Shown in pieces: positions 53,840-63,951 of a DNA stretch of 64,000 nucleotides. The DNA comes from Argonema galeatum A003/A1. Lineage in GTDB: Bacteria > Cyanobacteriota > Cyanobacteriia > Cyanobacteriales > Aerosakkonemataceae. Positions within the stretch are counted from its first letter, which is position 1. Each line of letters begins with the position of its first letter. The stretch spans positions 185,696 to 249,695 of the forward strand of contig NZ_JAIQZM010000004.1 in the NCBI RefSeq assembly GCF_023333595.1, in the 5' to 3' direction. The notes beneath the pieces were generated by a model. It did not search any database and was not told where the DNA came from. It saw only the letters and a list, made by a program, of their open reading frames with translations. Position numbers and translations under genes: made by a program.

Positions 53840-53940
53840 AGTCAAAAGTCAAAAAATAATTAATTACAACTGACAACTGACAACTGACAACTGACAACTG
53901 ACAACTGACTAATAACCAATGACCAATGACCAATGACAAA
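53840..53940. repeat. GACAACT and CCAATGA heptamer arrays
   Basis: About six GACAACT units (53868-53910) then three CCAATGA units (53915-53937). The last CCAATGA units contain ATG codons, one of which (53926) is the start of the next gene. Confidence 0.9.
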
Positions 53941-54357
53941 CTGACAAACCTTTTACTTGTCGATGATGATGATGTTGATGTAATGATCGTGCAACGAGCA
54001 TTCGAGAAAAATAACATCACCGATCGACTCTACGTGGCGGCCAATGGGGTGGAAGCTCTATTCATGCTGCGTGACGGTGGAAAGCCACCACTCATACCCC
54101 CGAATCGGCGATTGATATTACTCGATCTCAATATGCCCAAAATGGGTGGAATTGAGTTTTTGCGAGAATTGCGGGCTGACCCGGAACTGCGAACAATACC
54201 TGTCATTGTGCTGACGACATCCAATGAACAGAAAGATAAATTGGAAGCCTATAACCTTAATGTAGCAGGCTACATTGTTAAGCCAGTTACGTTCACTAAA
54301 TTTGTGGAGGTTATGGCAACAGTTAACAAATACTGGACTCTGAACGAGATCCCTTGA
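53926..54357 (+). CDS. Single-domain response regulator (Rcp1-like)
   Basis: 143 residues. A lone receiver of the type paired with cyanobacterial phytochrome kinases: LLLVDDDDVDVMIVQRAFEK, phosphoacceptor Asp in LILLDLNMPKMGGIEFL, VLTTSNEQKDKLEAYNL and Lys in GYIVKPVTF. The start ATG and next codons (MTNDKLTN) lie in the CCAATGA array. It lies between two sensor kinases and probably receives phosphate from the first. Confidence 0.92.
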   Translation: MTNDKLTNLLLVDDDDVDVMIVQRAFEKNNITDRLYVAANGVEALFMLRDGGKPPLIPPNRRLILLDLNMPKMGGIEFLRELRADPELRTIPVIVLTTSNEQKDKLEAYNLNVAGYIVKPVTFTKFVEVMATVNKYWTLNEIP

Positions 54358-54406
54358 GACATTTTAGATTTTAGATTTTAGATTTTAGATTTGAAAGTAT
54401 CGAATC

Positions 54407-57400
54407 ATGATAGAAGAGACGCTGAAAATCTTGGTGGTAGATGACGATGAGGTGGATCGGATAGTCGTTCGCAGATCGCTCAAGGCTGCCGGTGAAGCGA
54501 TCGAACTGTCGGAGGCGGAGAGTTGTGCTACGGCTCTAGCAGCTTTAAGGCAGAAGACCTTTGATTGTATCTTCCTCGACTATCGCTTACCAGATGCGGA
54601 TGGATTGGCACTGATAAAGCAATTGCGCTCTGCGGGTTTCAAAATGCCTGTGGTGGTGTTGACCGGCCAAGGAGATGAGCAAATTGCTGTTGAAATGATG
54701 AAGGCGGGAGCGTCTGACTATCTTTCTAAGGGAAAACTTTCTACCGAGTCCCTCTCTAGAAGCCTACGCAATGCGATTCGCATTTACCGAGCGGAAATGG
54801 AAGCGCTCATAGCTACACAACAACTAAAAATTAGCGAAGAACGTTATCGCCTGGTACTCGAAGGCTCAAACGATGTTATTTGGGACTGGGATATTACCAA
54901 AAATGAAATTTATTGGAATGACCGTCTAATAGAAATTATCGGTTTGTCTGCCTCTCAATGTGGGGTGGAAAGTTCCGGTGCCGTTCGCACTTGGGAAGCA
55001 ATCTCTCAACTCATCCACCCAGAAGATCGGCAGAAAGTTAAAAAAGCGCTCATTGCTCATCTTTGTGAAAATGTTGAATTTAACCTAGAATTTCGCCTGC
55101 GTCATACATCGGGGGAATATCGCTACTGCATGACGCGGGGCAAAGCGCAACGGGATAGCCAAGGCAGACCAGTGCGAATGGCGGGTATTATTAGCGATAT
55201 TAACTCGGCAAAGCTTGCCCAAAAGGAGTTGCGCTGCCGCTTTGACCAAATAGAAACTATTTATCAAATAACTGATGCAGCCAGTCGTGCTGCTGTTTTA
55301 GAAGAGATTTATCAAGTAGCATTAAATGGTCTTACTAGGGCTCTCAAAGCCGATCGCACTTCCGTACTTCTGTTTGATGCCGATGGGGTGATGCGCTTCA
55401 AGGCTTGGTGCGGACTCTCGGAGGAATATCGGCGCAGCGTGGAAGGATATTCGCCTTGGTCTTGCGATACCAATAATCCAGAGCCAATTTGCATTTCTGA
55501 TGTGGAAACATCAACATGGCAAATTTCAGATTTAACATTGCAGATTGAGGAAGAGAATGTTCAATCGGCAATGTTAAATCTAAAATCTAAAATTCTTAAA
55601 GAAGGTATTCGCGCTTTGGGGTTCATTCCCCTAGTGGCACAAGAAAAGCCGATCGGCAGGTTTATGGTTTACTACAACAAGCCGCATCAGTTTACTGAAC
55701 AAGAAATTCAATTAGCGCAAACGATCGCCAGTAATGTTGCTTTTGCGGTCGAGCGGAAACGGGCGGAGTCAGCTTTACACCGGCGCGAACAAGAATTCAA
55801 AGCCCTGGTTGAAAATGCCCCCGACATAATTGCCCGCTACGATCGACAATTGCGCCTAGTCTACGTCAGCCCAGCTTTGGAAAGGACAACTGGAATGGTG
55901 CCTCAAACGCTCATCGGCAAAACTTTCTCGGCGTTAGGGTTACCACCAAACACAAACCTCCAGTGGCAAGAGTGCCTGCAAAATGTGTTCGCAACGGGGC
56001 AAGAACAGGTAATGGAATTCGATTATTTAGCACCCAACGGACAAACGAGATATTATCAAGCTCGTCTGGTGCCGGAATTTGCCCAGAACGGTTCGCCCGA
56101 ATATGTTCTTACAGTAAGCCGCGATATTACGGCTCGCAAGCGAGCCGAGGATTCCCAACGCTTTCTGGCTGATGCCAGCACTATCCTCTCTATCTCTCTA
56201 GATTACGAGATCGCATGGTCAAATCTGGCTCATTTGGCAGTGCCTCAAATTGCCGACTGGTGCGTTATCGATGTACTTGAGGTGGAAAATGTGGAAATAT
56301 GGCATAAGCCCGTTTCTCCTACCCTTCGCCGCGTCGCTTTCTCCCACGCAGATCCAGTTCAGAAAGCATCTTTGCAGGATATGCAACGCCTGCACCCAAT
56401 TAACCCAAATGCCTCATTTGGAGTAGGGAAGGTTTTGCAGACCGGGCAGTCAGAATTTTACCCCGAAATTAAAGATCCTGCCGTATTAGCCAAAGCTGAA
56501 GATGCCAAGCTTCAGGCAATACTGCGCCAATTAGCTCCTAAGTCTGTCATGTGCGTGCCTCTAGTCGCTCGCGGGCAAACCCTGGGGGTCATCACTTTAG
56601 GTATATCGGAGTCCGATCGTCAATATACTCAGGTTGACCTAGAGTTGGTAGAGGATCTGGCGCGTCGGGCGGCGCTAGCAGTTGATAATGCAAGGCTTTA
56701 TCGGGAGTCCCAAGAGGCTAGCGAGAATCTCCGCAAGGCGATCGTAATTTTGGGAGAACAGCAGCAACAACTGCGAACGCTGCAAAGCCTGACAAATCTA
56801 CTAAACCAACGTCTTGCCAATTTGCCAGACCTTTTGCAGGTGATGGTTCAGTCGGTTTGCGATGCGATCGGCGGGGCGCAGTTTTGTTTGATCGTTTTAC
56901 ATAACGCTCAGTGCGATCGGCTCCTATTGACGGTTACAGCTGGCATAGGCACGGAAAAATTACGACTGGAAAATGCTTTGGATAGTAAGGAAGGATGGCT
57001 GGCAGTGGCCCTCTCGACTGCTTCTTCATCAGTCAGCGAGGAATTTGAGATTGAAAATTTTAGATTTCAAATTTCTGGTAACTCTGAAATTGTTTCCCCC
57101 GCCTCGGTGTGTGCAGTTCCGATTGAGTCGGCTGAGTCTGGACGGTTGGGGGTGCTGGCTATAGGCAACTGGGAAGATTTCCATGCTTTCGATTCGGAAG
57201 ACCGACACCTGCTGGTTGCGGTGGGGGAACAGGCGGCTATAGCTATTAATAATGCCCGATCGATCAAGGCTTTAGAGGAGCGAGAGGAACGTTTAGCTCA
57301 GCAGAACCAACTGTTGAGCAATCAAAACCGGGAATTGGAAGATCGACGCGAACAAATTGGGCTGCAAAACGTGCAACTTCTGGAAGCCGCCCGACTCAAA

Positions 57401-58183
57401 TCGCAGTTTTTGGCTACTATGTCTCACGAACTGCGTACTCCGTTGAATGCCATTATTGGCTTTTCCCAACTGCTTTTGCGTTCGGCAATGCGATCGCGCA
57501 GCATCTTGGCCCAAGAAGGCGAAGTTTCTGAACCGCAGCTAGGACATTCCCTCGCTCCCGAACAGGAAAACATGGTAGAACGCATCCTCAACAATGGCAA
57601 ACACCTGTTAACCCTGATCGATGACATCCTCGACCTCTCGAAAATTGAGGCGGGTCGCATGGATCTCGAACGCGAACAAATAAACCTGGCCGTTCTAGTG
57701 ACAACCACTACCGAAGAAATTCGTTCCCTAGCGGAAGAGAAGAACATCGACTTGGAGGTTTGCACTTTTCTGAATAACCCGTTTATTGTCAACGACACTG
57801 CGCGTTTGCGGCAGATTTTGATTAACCTGCTATCCAATGCCATCAAGTTCACCATTGCCGGTGGTGTAAAGGTGGAGGTGTGTGAAGTGTCTGATGACCG
57901 ATTGGCTATAACAGTGATGGATACAGGAATTGGCATCGCTGAGGAACATTTAGAATATATCTTTGAACAATTCCGGCAAGTGGATCAAAGCACTACAAAG
58001 TTACACTACGGTACTGGTTTAGGGTTGACTATTATTCGATCGCTGGTGCTGATGATGAAGGGAACAGTTTCTGTTAAAAGTAAGGTGGGTGAGGGTTCTA
58101 GTTTCCGAGTCGAAATTCCCCGCGAGCTACCTCCATCGAACGATCGCAACCAAGTCAAAAAAATTAGAAGACTGCTGAAATAG
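54407..58183 (+). CDS. Receiver-PAS-GAF hybrid histidine kinase
   Basis: 1258 residues. N-terminal receiver (1-125, ILVVDDDEVDRIVV, Asp in CIFLDYRLPDADG), PAS (145-275), GAF (285-450), PAS (460-580), GAF (600-760), GAF (790-940), coiled coil, HisKA with KSQFLATMSHELRTPLNAIIGFSQLL (about 990-1080), HATPase (LINLLSNAIKFT, VMDTGIGIAEEHLEYIF, GTGLGLTIIRSLV). Cytosolic. Two AATCTAA-like stretches in frame (55505-55595 and 57045-57085) sit inside GAF loops. Third gene of the kinase / receiver / hybrid-kinase cluster. Confidence 0.92.
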   Translation: MIEETLKILVVDDDEVDRIVVRRSLKAAGEAIELSEAESCATALAALRQKTFDCIFLDYRLPDADGLALIKQLRSAGFKMPVVVLTGQGDEQIAVEMMKAGASDYLSKGKLSTESLSRSLRNAIRIYRAEMEALIATQQLKISEERYRLVLEGSNDVIWDWDITKNEIYWNDRLIEIIGLSASQCGVESSGAVRTWEAISQLIHPEDRQKVKKALIAHLCENVEFNLEFRLRHTSGEYRYCMTRGKAQRDSQGRPVRMAGIISDINSAKLAQKELRCRFDQIETIYQITDAASRAAVLEEIYQVALNGLTRALKADRTSVLLFDADGVMRFKAWCGLSEEYRRSVEGYSPWSCDTNNPEPICISDVETSTWQISDLTLQIEEENVQSAMLNLKSKILKEGIRALGFIPLVAQEKPIGRFMVYYNKPHQFTEQEIQLAQTIASNVAFAVERKRAESALHRREQEFKALVENAPDIIARYDRQLRLVYVSPALERTTGMVPQTLIGKTFSALGLPPNTNLQWQECLQNVFATGQEQVMEFDYLAPNGQTRYYQARLVPEFAQNGSPEYVLTVSRDITARKRAEDSQRFLADASTILSISLDYEIAWSNLAHLAVPQIADWCVIDVLEVENVEIWHKPVSPTLRRVAFSHADPVQKASLQDMQRLHPINPNASFGVGKVLQTGQSEFYPEIKDPAVLAKAEDAKLQAILRQLAPKSVMCVPLVARGQTLGVITLGISESDRQYTQVDLELVEDLARRAALAVDNARLYRESQEASENLRKAIVILGEQQQQLRTLQSLTNLLNQRLANLPDLLQVMVQSVCDAIGGAQFCLIVLHNAQCDRLLLTVTAGIGTEKLRLENALDSKEGWLAVALSTASSSVSEEFEIENFRFQISGNSEIVSPASVCAVPIESAESGRLGVLAIGNWEDFHAFDSEDRHLLVAVGEQAAIAINNARSIKALEEREERLAQQNQLLSNQNRELEDRREQIGLQNVQLLEAARLKSQFLATMSHELRTPLNAIIGFSQLLLRSAMRSRSILAQEGEVSEPQLGHSLAPEQENMVERILNNGKHLLTLIDDILDLSKIEAGRMDLEREQINLAVLVTTTTEEIRSLAEEKNIDLEVCTFLNNPFIVNDTARLRQILINLLSNAIKFTIAGGVKVEVCEVSDDRLAITVMDTGIGIAEEHLEYIFEQFRQVDQSTTKLHYGTGLGLTIIRSLVLMMKGTVSVKSKVGEGSSFRVEIPRELPPSNDRNQVKKIRRLLK

Positions 58184-58502
58184 TCATTGGTCAGTGGTCA
58201 GTGGTCAGTTGTCAGTGGTCAGTTGTCAGTTGTCAGTTGTCAGTTGTCAGTTGTCAGTTGTCAGTGGTCAGTTGTCAGTTGTCAGTGGAAGAAGAAAAAA
58301 GGTCTACCAACCATTACCGGGACAAACCTAACCCCCCTAACCCCCCTCTCCGACCTCGTAGAGGGGGGAGCATTTCTCCCCTGCCTGTTGCGGGGAGGGG
58401 TTGGGGGTGGGGTTCCACTGTCCCGGCGAATGACTGGTAGCCGAAGAAAGGTTACTCACTCCCCCACTCTCCCACTCTCCTCTTTCCCTCTTCCCCTAGT
58501 CC
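58184..58502. repeat. TCAGTTG heptamer array and inverted C/G-rich element
   Basis: TCAGTTG/TCAGTGG units, about 13, at 58186-58288; then a long inverted element with CCCCCCTAACCCCCCTC and GAGGGGTTGGGGGTGGGG arms (58325-58415), then CTCCCACTC and CTAGTCCC runs. No gene. Confidence 0.9.
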
Positions 58503-59423
58503 CTAGCCCCTAGTCCCTAGCCCCTTCTTTAATTTTTCTGCAAATCTGAGTTTGGCAGAACGCGATCGCGCATTTCTTTCTATTTCTTCTTCTTGTGGTA
58601 TGATCGGCTTTTTCGTCAGCACCCGCAATATTTCTGAATTTCGCAGACTGTGCTTGACGATGCGGTCTTCTAAACTGTGAAAGCTGATGATGCCAATTCT
58701 GCCACCCGGTTTTAGCCAGTTGGGTGCTAGAGACAGGAACGTTTCTAAAGATGTTAACTCTTGATTGACCGCAATTCGCAGTCCTTGAAAGGAGCGGGTA
58801 GCTGGGTGAATTCTGCCGTAGCGGTATTGACGGGGGACGCAGCGTGCGATCGCCTCTGCTAACTCGGTTGTTGTCTGAAACGGACGCTTCTCTACGATCG
58901 TTCTGGCGATTCGTCGCGATAGTCGTTCTTCTCCATATTTGTAGAAAATATCCGCCAGATCCGCCTCTTCCCAATGGTTGATTATTTCATCTGCTGTCAG
59001 GGATTGACTGCGATCCATCCGCATATCCAACTCAGCTTCGTGCCGAAAACTAAAGCCTCGCGAACCTGTATCGAGATGGAACGAGCTTACACCTAAGTCG
59101 GCTATTATACCATCAAATAGTTCTTTTTCGGGTTTGTATTCTGTGAAATTGCCTTGCCAGAATTGGATGCGTGAGGTATATTCAGCCAAGTAGATTTTGG
59201 CGGCGACGATCGCATCCTCATCTCGGTCAATAGCCGTAATCTGGATATCGGGTGCAGCTTCTAGAATTAAACGGCTGTGTCCGCCACCTCCTACCGTTGC
59301 ATCGAGGTAATGTCCACCCGGACAGATTGCTAGCCCTTCAATTAACTCATGCGCCAGCACCGGAATATGTACAAATGCGGCTGGTTCCTTCTGATTCGTC
59401 AAATAATCGTCGATCGCATCCAT
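58503..59423 (-). CDS. rsmH: 16S rRNA (cytosine-1402-N4)-methyltransferase
   Basis: 306 residues. [33 protein letters not shown] is the SAM-binding start; [37 protein letters not shown] and RTFQG-like [19 protein letters not shown] follow, with [14 protein letters not shown]. Methylates C1402 in the ribosomal P site. Nine bases downstream of the M48 peptidase gene. Confidence 0.96.
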   Translation of the reverse strand: MDAIDDYLTNQKEPAAFVHIPVLAHELIEGLAICPGGHYLDATVGGGGHSRLILEAAPDIQITAIDRDEDAIVAAKIYLAEYTSRIQFWQGNFTEYKPEKELFDGIIADLGVSSFHLDTGSRGFSFRHEAELDMRMDRSQSLTADEIINHWEEADLADIFYKYGEERLSRRIARTIVEKRPFQTTTELAEAIARCVPRQYRYGRIHPATRSFQGLRIAVNQELTSLETFLSLAPNWLKPGGRIGIISFHSLEDRIVKHSLRNSEILRVLTKKPIIPQEEEIERNARSRSAKLRFAEKLKKGLGTRG

Positions 59424-59432
59424 GAGGAAAAT

Positions 59433-61343
59433 TTAGCGGCGATAAATACACGCATCTTCTATTTTGCCGATAATTTTGGCGAATTTCTGGTTATACCCGT
59501 TGTAATCGTTCAATATAATAACATAAGCCTGACCTGGATACTCTATTTCCGAGACAAGCTTATTAAGAAGTTCCCGATCGCGATCCGAAATATGCAATTG
59601 ATACCAAGGGCGGTTTTGCTTGATTCCCAATATATAAAATGGTTTTTCAGGAAAGTAAGTTAGCTCTTTTTGTACCAAGTATGCTTCTTTAATCTGAAGG
59701 TAAACAGATAACTGCTGACGCAGACGATCAACTGCTGTATTTGGCAGATTGTGTTGTCCAAATCTATCCCTGTCAGTTACAGTTGACCGCTCTTGCTGAG
59801 CCTTCACCAATAAATCGTACTGCCGATCGGCACGCTTCTGATAAGCTTTTGCTAACTCTACTTGTTCCTGTTGCATCAGGAAATAATAAATCAACTCGCA
59901 GCCTTGTATAACACACTCCGGATTTGTTTTCATCGCATTTTCGATGTAACCGATACCAGAATCATCATTTTTATGTAGCAATATTTGACCGAGACTATAG
60001 TTAGCCGGTGCGTCGTTCGGTTGAGTTGTTAGTATTTCTTGCAATAGTGGTATAGCAGCTTCATCACCCTTTAATTTAGCCGTCCAAGAAGCGCGATTCC
60101 AAGCTTCTTCCGCCGTTAAAGGCTGCTGATGGGCTTTTTCTTGCAATGCTTCAAGGTTCTTTAGCGATTCCTGGACATAAGCGTATTCCTGCCGCCAAGG
60201 CGTTTCGTTTGCCAGTTTCCAGGTGCTATCGAAATAAGTTGTCAACTTATTTAAAACATTTTCCATAAATTGCTGTGCTGCGCTCAATTTAACTGGTTCG
60301 CTAAGAGGTGCATTATGCTGTTTATCGGTAAAATAACCTAATGCAGCAAGGCGATCTGATAGACAGGGATGGGTGTCGGCGTTATTAGTTTTTTGTTTGA
60401 GTGATTGCTCAAACCATCGAGTGGCATCTTCCGCAGGCAAACTATTCGCCAAGGCAGCACACATATTTGTATAAATTGCCTCTGGTGGTTCTATTTTATG
60501 ATTAACTTGTTTATAAATGTTAGGCCAAAATTCGCTTTCCAAAAATCTAGATTTAACTTCTGTACTGATAAGAGCTTCGGCAGCATTTTTCGCTCCTGTC
60601 AACTCTGCTGCACACCGATCGGCTTCGTATTCATTCATGCGTGCTAAAACAAAGGAATAAGCATTGAAAAAGGGAATATACCAGTTAAAAAATCGCTCGA
60701 AAAGAATAGAAGAACCGTGCATTCCACTTTGATGCAGCTTTTCCCAAATCTGACCGTGGGTTTTGCGAACCCGATAAATCCAGCCAGCAAAACGACTGTG
60801 ATTGCCCGATAAATGTCCTAATTCGTGGGCGAGTACAGCGCGAAACTGGCTCCCAGAAAGAGCTTGCATCAAAGGTAGCCCTATTATCAGGTAGTTTTGC
60901 TGCCATCCGAACAGACCTAAACGAGGTCTTTGTACAACAGCAGCATTAAATTCATTTGTCAATAGGATGTGATGAAATCGGGGAGCTTGTAGCTTAGAGG
61001 TAAGTTCGTCAACGAAGGCAAATAGATGTGGAACTTCTTGGGGGGTGAGTGCTAAACCTGTAGGTGGGGGAAAAGTCACCCAAAGCGATCGCAAAATGAT
61101 AAAAGCCGGAACCAGCAACAGAATGGCAAACTTAATCATGTAAACGTTGATTCTGTGGCTAACCAGCACCAGCAGCACCAAAACCGCCAACAGTGCAATC
61201 AGTCCTGCTAGGATGAGGAAAATGTAAGCGTAACCAAGAGCAGCTAAAAGACCAACACGCAGTTTATAACTTGCGGGTTGCTGACGGGCAAAACCTTCTA
61301 AACGCTGTACCAGCACATCGAACTGTTCCTGAGTCATCGCCAT
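59433..61343 (-). CDS. M48-family metallopeptidase with C-terminal helical repeats
   Basis: 636 residues. Two or three N-terminal membrane helices (about 28-50 and 60-85), zinc motif LAHELGHLSGNHSR (HExxH), the third ligand in MNEYEADRCAAEL, and a C-terminal TPR-like region (PANYSLGQILLHKNDDSGIGY). Integral membrane zinc protease with substrate-recognising repeats, perhaps acting in membrane-protein quality control. Confidence 0.9.
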   Translation of the reverse strand: MAMTQEQFDVLVQRLEGFARQQPASYKLRVGLLAALGYAYIFLILAGLIALLAVLVLLVLVSHRINVYMIKFAILLLVPAFIILRSLWVTFPPPTGLALTPQEVPHLFAFVDELTSKLQAPRFHHILLTNEFNAAVVQRPRLGLFGWQQNYLIIGLPLMQALSGSQFRAVLAHELGHLSGNHSRFAGWIYRVRKTHGQIWEKLHQSGMHGSSILFERFFNWYIPFFNAYSFVLARMNEYEADRCAAELTGAKNAAEALISTEVKSRFLESEFWPNIYKQVNHKIEPPEAIYTNMCAALANSLPAEDATRWFEQSLKQKTNNADTHPCLSDRLAALGYFTDKQHNAPLSEPVKLSAAQQFMENVLNKLTTYFDSTWKLANETPWRQEYAYVQESLKNLEALQEKAHQQPLTAEEAWNRASWTAKLKGDEAAIPLLQEILTTQPNDAPANYSLGQILLHKNDDSGIGYIENAMKTNPECVIQGCELIYYFLMQQEQVELAKAYQKRADRQYDLLVKAQQERSTVTDRDRFGQHNLPNTAVDRLRQQLSVYLQIKEAYLVQKELTYFPEKPFYILGIKQNRPWYQLHISDRDRELLNKLVSEIEYPGQAYVIILNDYNGYNQKFAKIIGKIEDACIYRR

Positions 61344-61491
61344 TGCATCTCACCTAAAATAGAAATGCTCGAAGATAGCTAATCTTTACCCAAGAAATTT
61401 GCTATACCTATTTTAGTCAGTTTTAACTCAACTCCGAAGGCTTGAGCCAATATAATTGAAGCAGCGAAACAAAAATTAAAATTGCTGTTCT

Positions 61492-62676
61492 ATGGCAAGA
61501 ATTGAGACCCGAACCGAACCCATGATCCTCAACATGGGGCCGCACCATCCCTCGATGCACGGGGTGTTGAGGTTAATTGTCACCCTGGATGGGGAGGATG
61601 TAGTAGATTGCGAGCCAGTTATTGGCTACCTGCATCGCGGCATGGAAAAAATTGCCGAGAACCGCACCAATATCATGTACGTTCCCTACGTCAGCCGGTG
61701 GGACTACGCGGCGGGGATGTTCAACGAAGCTGTCACCGTCAACGCACCCGAAAAGCTAGCCAATATTTCAGTTCCCAAACGCGCCAGCTATATCCGCGTC
61801 ATCATGCTGGAACTGAACCGGATTGCCAATCACCTCCTGTGGCTTGGCCCGTTTTTGGCTGACGTTGGCGCTCAAACGCCCTTCTTCTACATCTTCCGCG
61901 AACGGGAAATGATCTACGATTTGTGGGAAGCAGCTACCGGGTATAGGTTGGTGAACAACAACTACTTCCGCATTGGCGGAGTAGCAGTGGATTTGCCTTA
62001 TGGGTGGGTTGACAAATGCGAAGACTTCTGCGACTACTTCCTGCCCAAAGTGGATGAGTACGAACGCTTGATTACCGATAACCCCATCTTCCGCAGGCGG
62101 ACAGAAGTCATCGGCACCATCACCCGCGAACAAGCGATTAACTGGGCACTCTCTGGCCCCATGTTACGCGCTTCGGGAGTGAAGTGGGATTTGCGGAAAG
62201 TTGACCACTACGAGTGCTACGACGATTTCGACTGGGAAGTGCAATGGGAAACTGCGGGTGATTGTTACGCCCGTTATCTGGTGAGGATTCGCGAAATGCG
62301 CGAGTCAGTGAAGATTATTCGCCAAGCGATTAAGGGGCTTCCCGGCGGGCCATTCGAGAACCTGGAAGCCAAACGGATGGCAGGCGGGCCAAAATCTGAG
62401 TGGAACGGTTTTGATTACCAGTTCATCGGTAAGAAGATTGCGCCCACTTTCAAGATTCCCAAAGGTGAAATTTACGCTCGCGTTGAAAGCGGTAAAGGCG
62501 AGCTGGGAATTTATTTGATTGGGGATGATAATGTATTCCCTTGGCGTTGGAAGATTCGTGCAGCCGATTACAACAATCTGCAAATTTTCCCTCACATCCT
62601 TAAGGGTGCAAAAGTTGCCGACATTGTGGCAATTTTGGGCAGTATTGACATTATCATGGGTTCGGTCGATCGCTAG
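61492..62676 (+). CDS. ndhH: NDH-1 subunit H
   Basis: 394 residues. The 49-kDa (NuoD) subunit near the quinone site: [77 protein letters not shown] and the closing [18 protein letters not shown]. Part of the plastoquinone-reducing complex of thylakoid or plasma membrane in respiration, cyclic electron flow and CO2 uptake. Arg27 (HGVLRLIV) corresponds to the arginine dimethylated in mitochondrial NDUFS2. Confidence 0.97.
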   Translation: MARIETRTEPMILNMGPHHPSMHGVLRLIVTLDGEDVVDCEPVIGYLHRGMEKIAENRTNIMYVPYVSRWDYAAGMFNEAVTVNAPEKLANISVPKRASYIRVIMLELNRIANHLLWLGPFLADVGAQTPFFYIFREREMIYDLWEAATGYRLVNNNYFRIGGVAVDLPYGWVDKCEDFCDYFLPKVDEYERLITDNPIFRRRTEVIGTITREQAINWALSGPMLRASGVKWDLRKVDHYECYDDFDWEVQWETAGDCYARYLVRIREMRESVKIIRQAIKGLPGGPFENLEAKRMAGGPKSEWNGFDYQFIGKKIAPTFKIPKGEIYARVESGKGELGIYLIGDDNVFPWRWKIRAADYNNLQIFPHILKGAKVADIVAILGSIDIIMGSVDR

Positions 62677-62684
62677 AGGTAAAT

Positions 62685-62757
62685 TTTGGATTTTGGATTT
62701 TGGATTTTGGATTGATTCCATTCTAAAATCTAAAATCCAAAGCCTGAAATCTAAAAT
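62685..62757. repeat. TTTTGGATT and AATCTAA heptamers
   Basis: TTTTGGATT units then AAAATCTAAAATCC units; the arms are complementary and could pair, between ndhH and the methyltransferase gene on the same strand. Confidence 0.8.
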
Positions 62758-62760
62758 ATC

Positions 62761-63951
62761 ATGAATGATTATAATCTGGATTTGTGTGATGCGATCGCGC
62801 TTCGCATTTCCCAATGTCCACAACAGCGCATCACCTTCGCCGAGTACATGGATTTAGTGCTGTATCACCCCCAGCACGGTTACTACGCCACCAATAAAGT
62901 CAATATTGGAGCGCAGGGTGATTTTTTCACCTCGCCTCATCTTAGTGCTGATTTTGGCGAATTGCTGACCGAACAATTTGTCCAGATGTGGCAAATTCTG
63001 GATTGTCCGGTGCCTTTTACGTTAGTAGAAATGGGCGCAGGACAAGGAATTTTGGCAGGTGACGTTCTGCGATATTCGCAACGGCAATATCCCGATTTTT
63101 TTAACGCCATAGAATACATCATTGTTGAAAAGTCACCGGCTTTAAAAAAAGAACAGCAACAGCGGTTAAAAGAATTGCCAATCCGATGGTGTGCTATTGA
63201 AGAAATACCAACTGAAACTATTATCGGCTGCTGTTTTTCTAATGAATTGGTTGATGCGTTACCAGTACATCAGTTTGTGATTGAAAATGGCAAACTGAGC
63301 GAAATCTACGTAACAAACCAGGATAGTATAAATTTTGTAGAAGTGGCGGATGAACCTTCTACAAATGAGTTGATTAAATATTTTGAATTAGTCGAAATCG
63401 ATTTGATTTCTCCTGCTTATCCAGATGTCTATCGCAGTGAAGTTAACCTAGCAGCTTTGGACTGGTTAAGTACAGTTGCAGATAAGCTACAGCGCGGATA
63501 TCTTTTAACTGTTGATTATGGCTATATAGCTAGTCGCTATTACAGCCCAGGTAGAGATAGGGGTACGCTACAATGTTACTATCAGCACGCGCATCATGAC
63601 AATCCTTATATAAATATTGGCAGACAAGATATCACAGCCCATGTTAATTTTACGGCATTGGAACGCTGGGGTGAATTATGCCGTTTGCAGAAGATTGGTT
63701 TTACTCAGCAAGGGTTATTTTTGATGGCGTTGGGGTTGGGGAACCGTATCGCTTCTCTCTCTTCCAGTAATGCTACTGATGGTAAGGCGATTCTGCAAGT
63801 TTTGCAGCGTCGCGATGCTTTACACCAAATGATAAATCCAATGGGGTTAGGCGGTTTTGGGGTGTTGGTTCAAAGTAAGGGGTTGAGTTTGCAGGAAATG
63901 GCGCAGACTCTCAAGGGTTTGAGTATACCGAATTCTCCTACACTGACATAG
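62761..63951 (+). CDS. MidA/NDUFAF7-family SAM-dependent methyltransferase
   Basis: 396 residues. YMDLVLYHPQHGYYATNKVNIGAQGDFFTSPHLSADFGELLTEQF is the DUF185/MidA start; VEMGAGQGILAGDVLRY is the SAM-binding glycine motif; later NELVDALPVHQF and VDYGY. NDUFAF7 (MidA) symmetrically dimethylates an Arg of complex-I subunit NDUFS2, the NdhH homologue; the gene is 84 bases after ndhH on the same strand. The specific role on NdhH is inferred. Confidence 0.92.
   Translation: MNDYNLDLCDAIALRISQCPQQRITFAEYMDLVLYHPQHGYYATNKVNIGAQGDFFTSPHLSADFGELLTEQFVQMWQILDCPVPFTLVEMGAGQGILAGDVLRYSQRQYPDFFNAIEYIIVEKSPALKKEQQQRLKELPIRWCAIEEIPTETIIGCCFSNELVDALPVHQFVIENGKLSEIYVTNQDSINFVEVADEPSTNELIKYFELVEIDLISPAYPDVYRSEVNLAALDWLSTVADKLQRGYLLTVDYGYIASRYYSPGRDRGTLQCYYQHAHHDNPYINIGRQDITAHVNFTALERWGELCRLQKIGFTQQGLFLMALGLGNRIASLSSSNATDGKAILQVLQRRDALHQMINPMGLGGFGVLVQSKGLSLQEMAQTLKGLSIPNSPTLT

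Noticed and set aside
58187..58513. Plus-strand frames repeating VVSGQLSVVSCQ
   Set aside because: They are translations of the TCAGTTG heptamer array and have no ribosome site.
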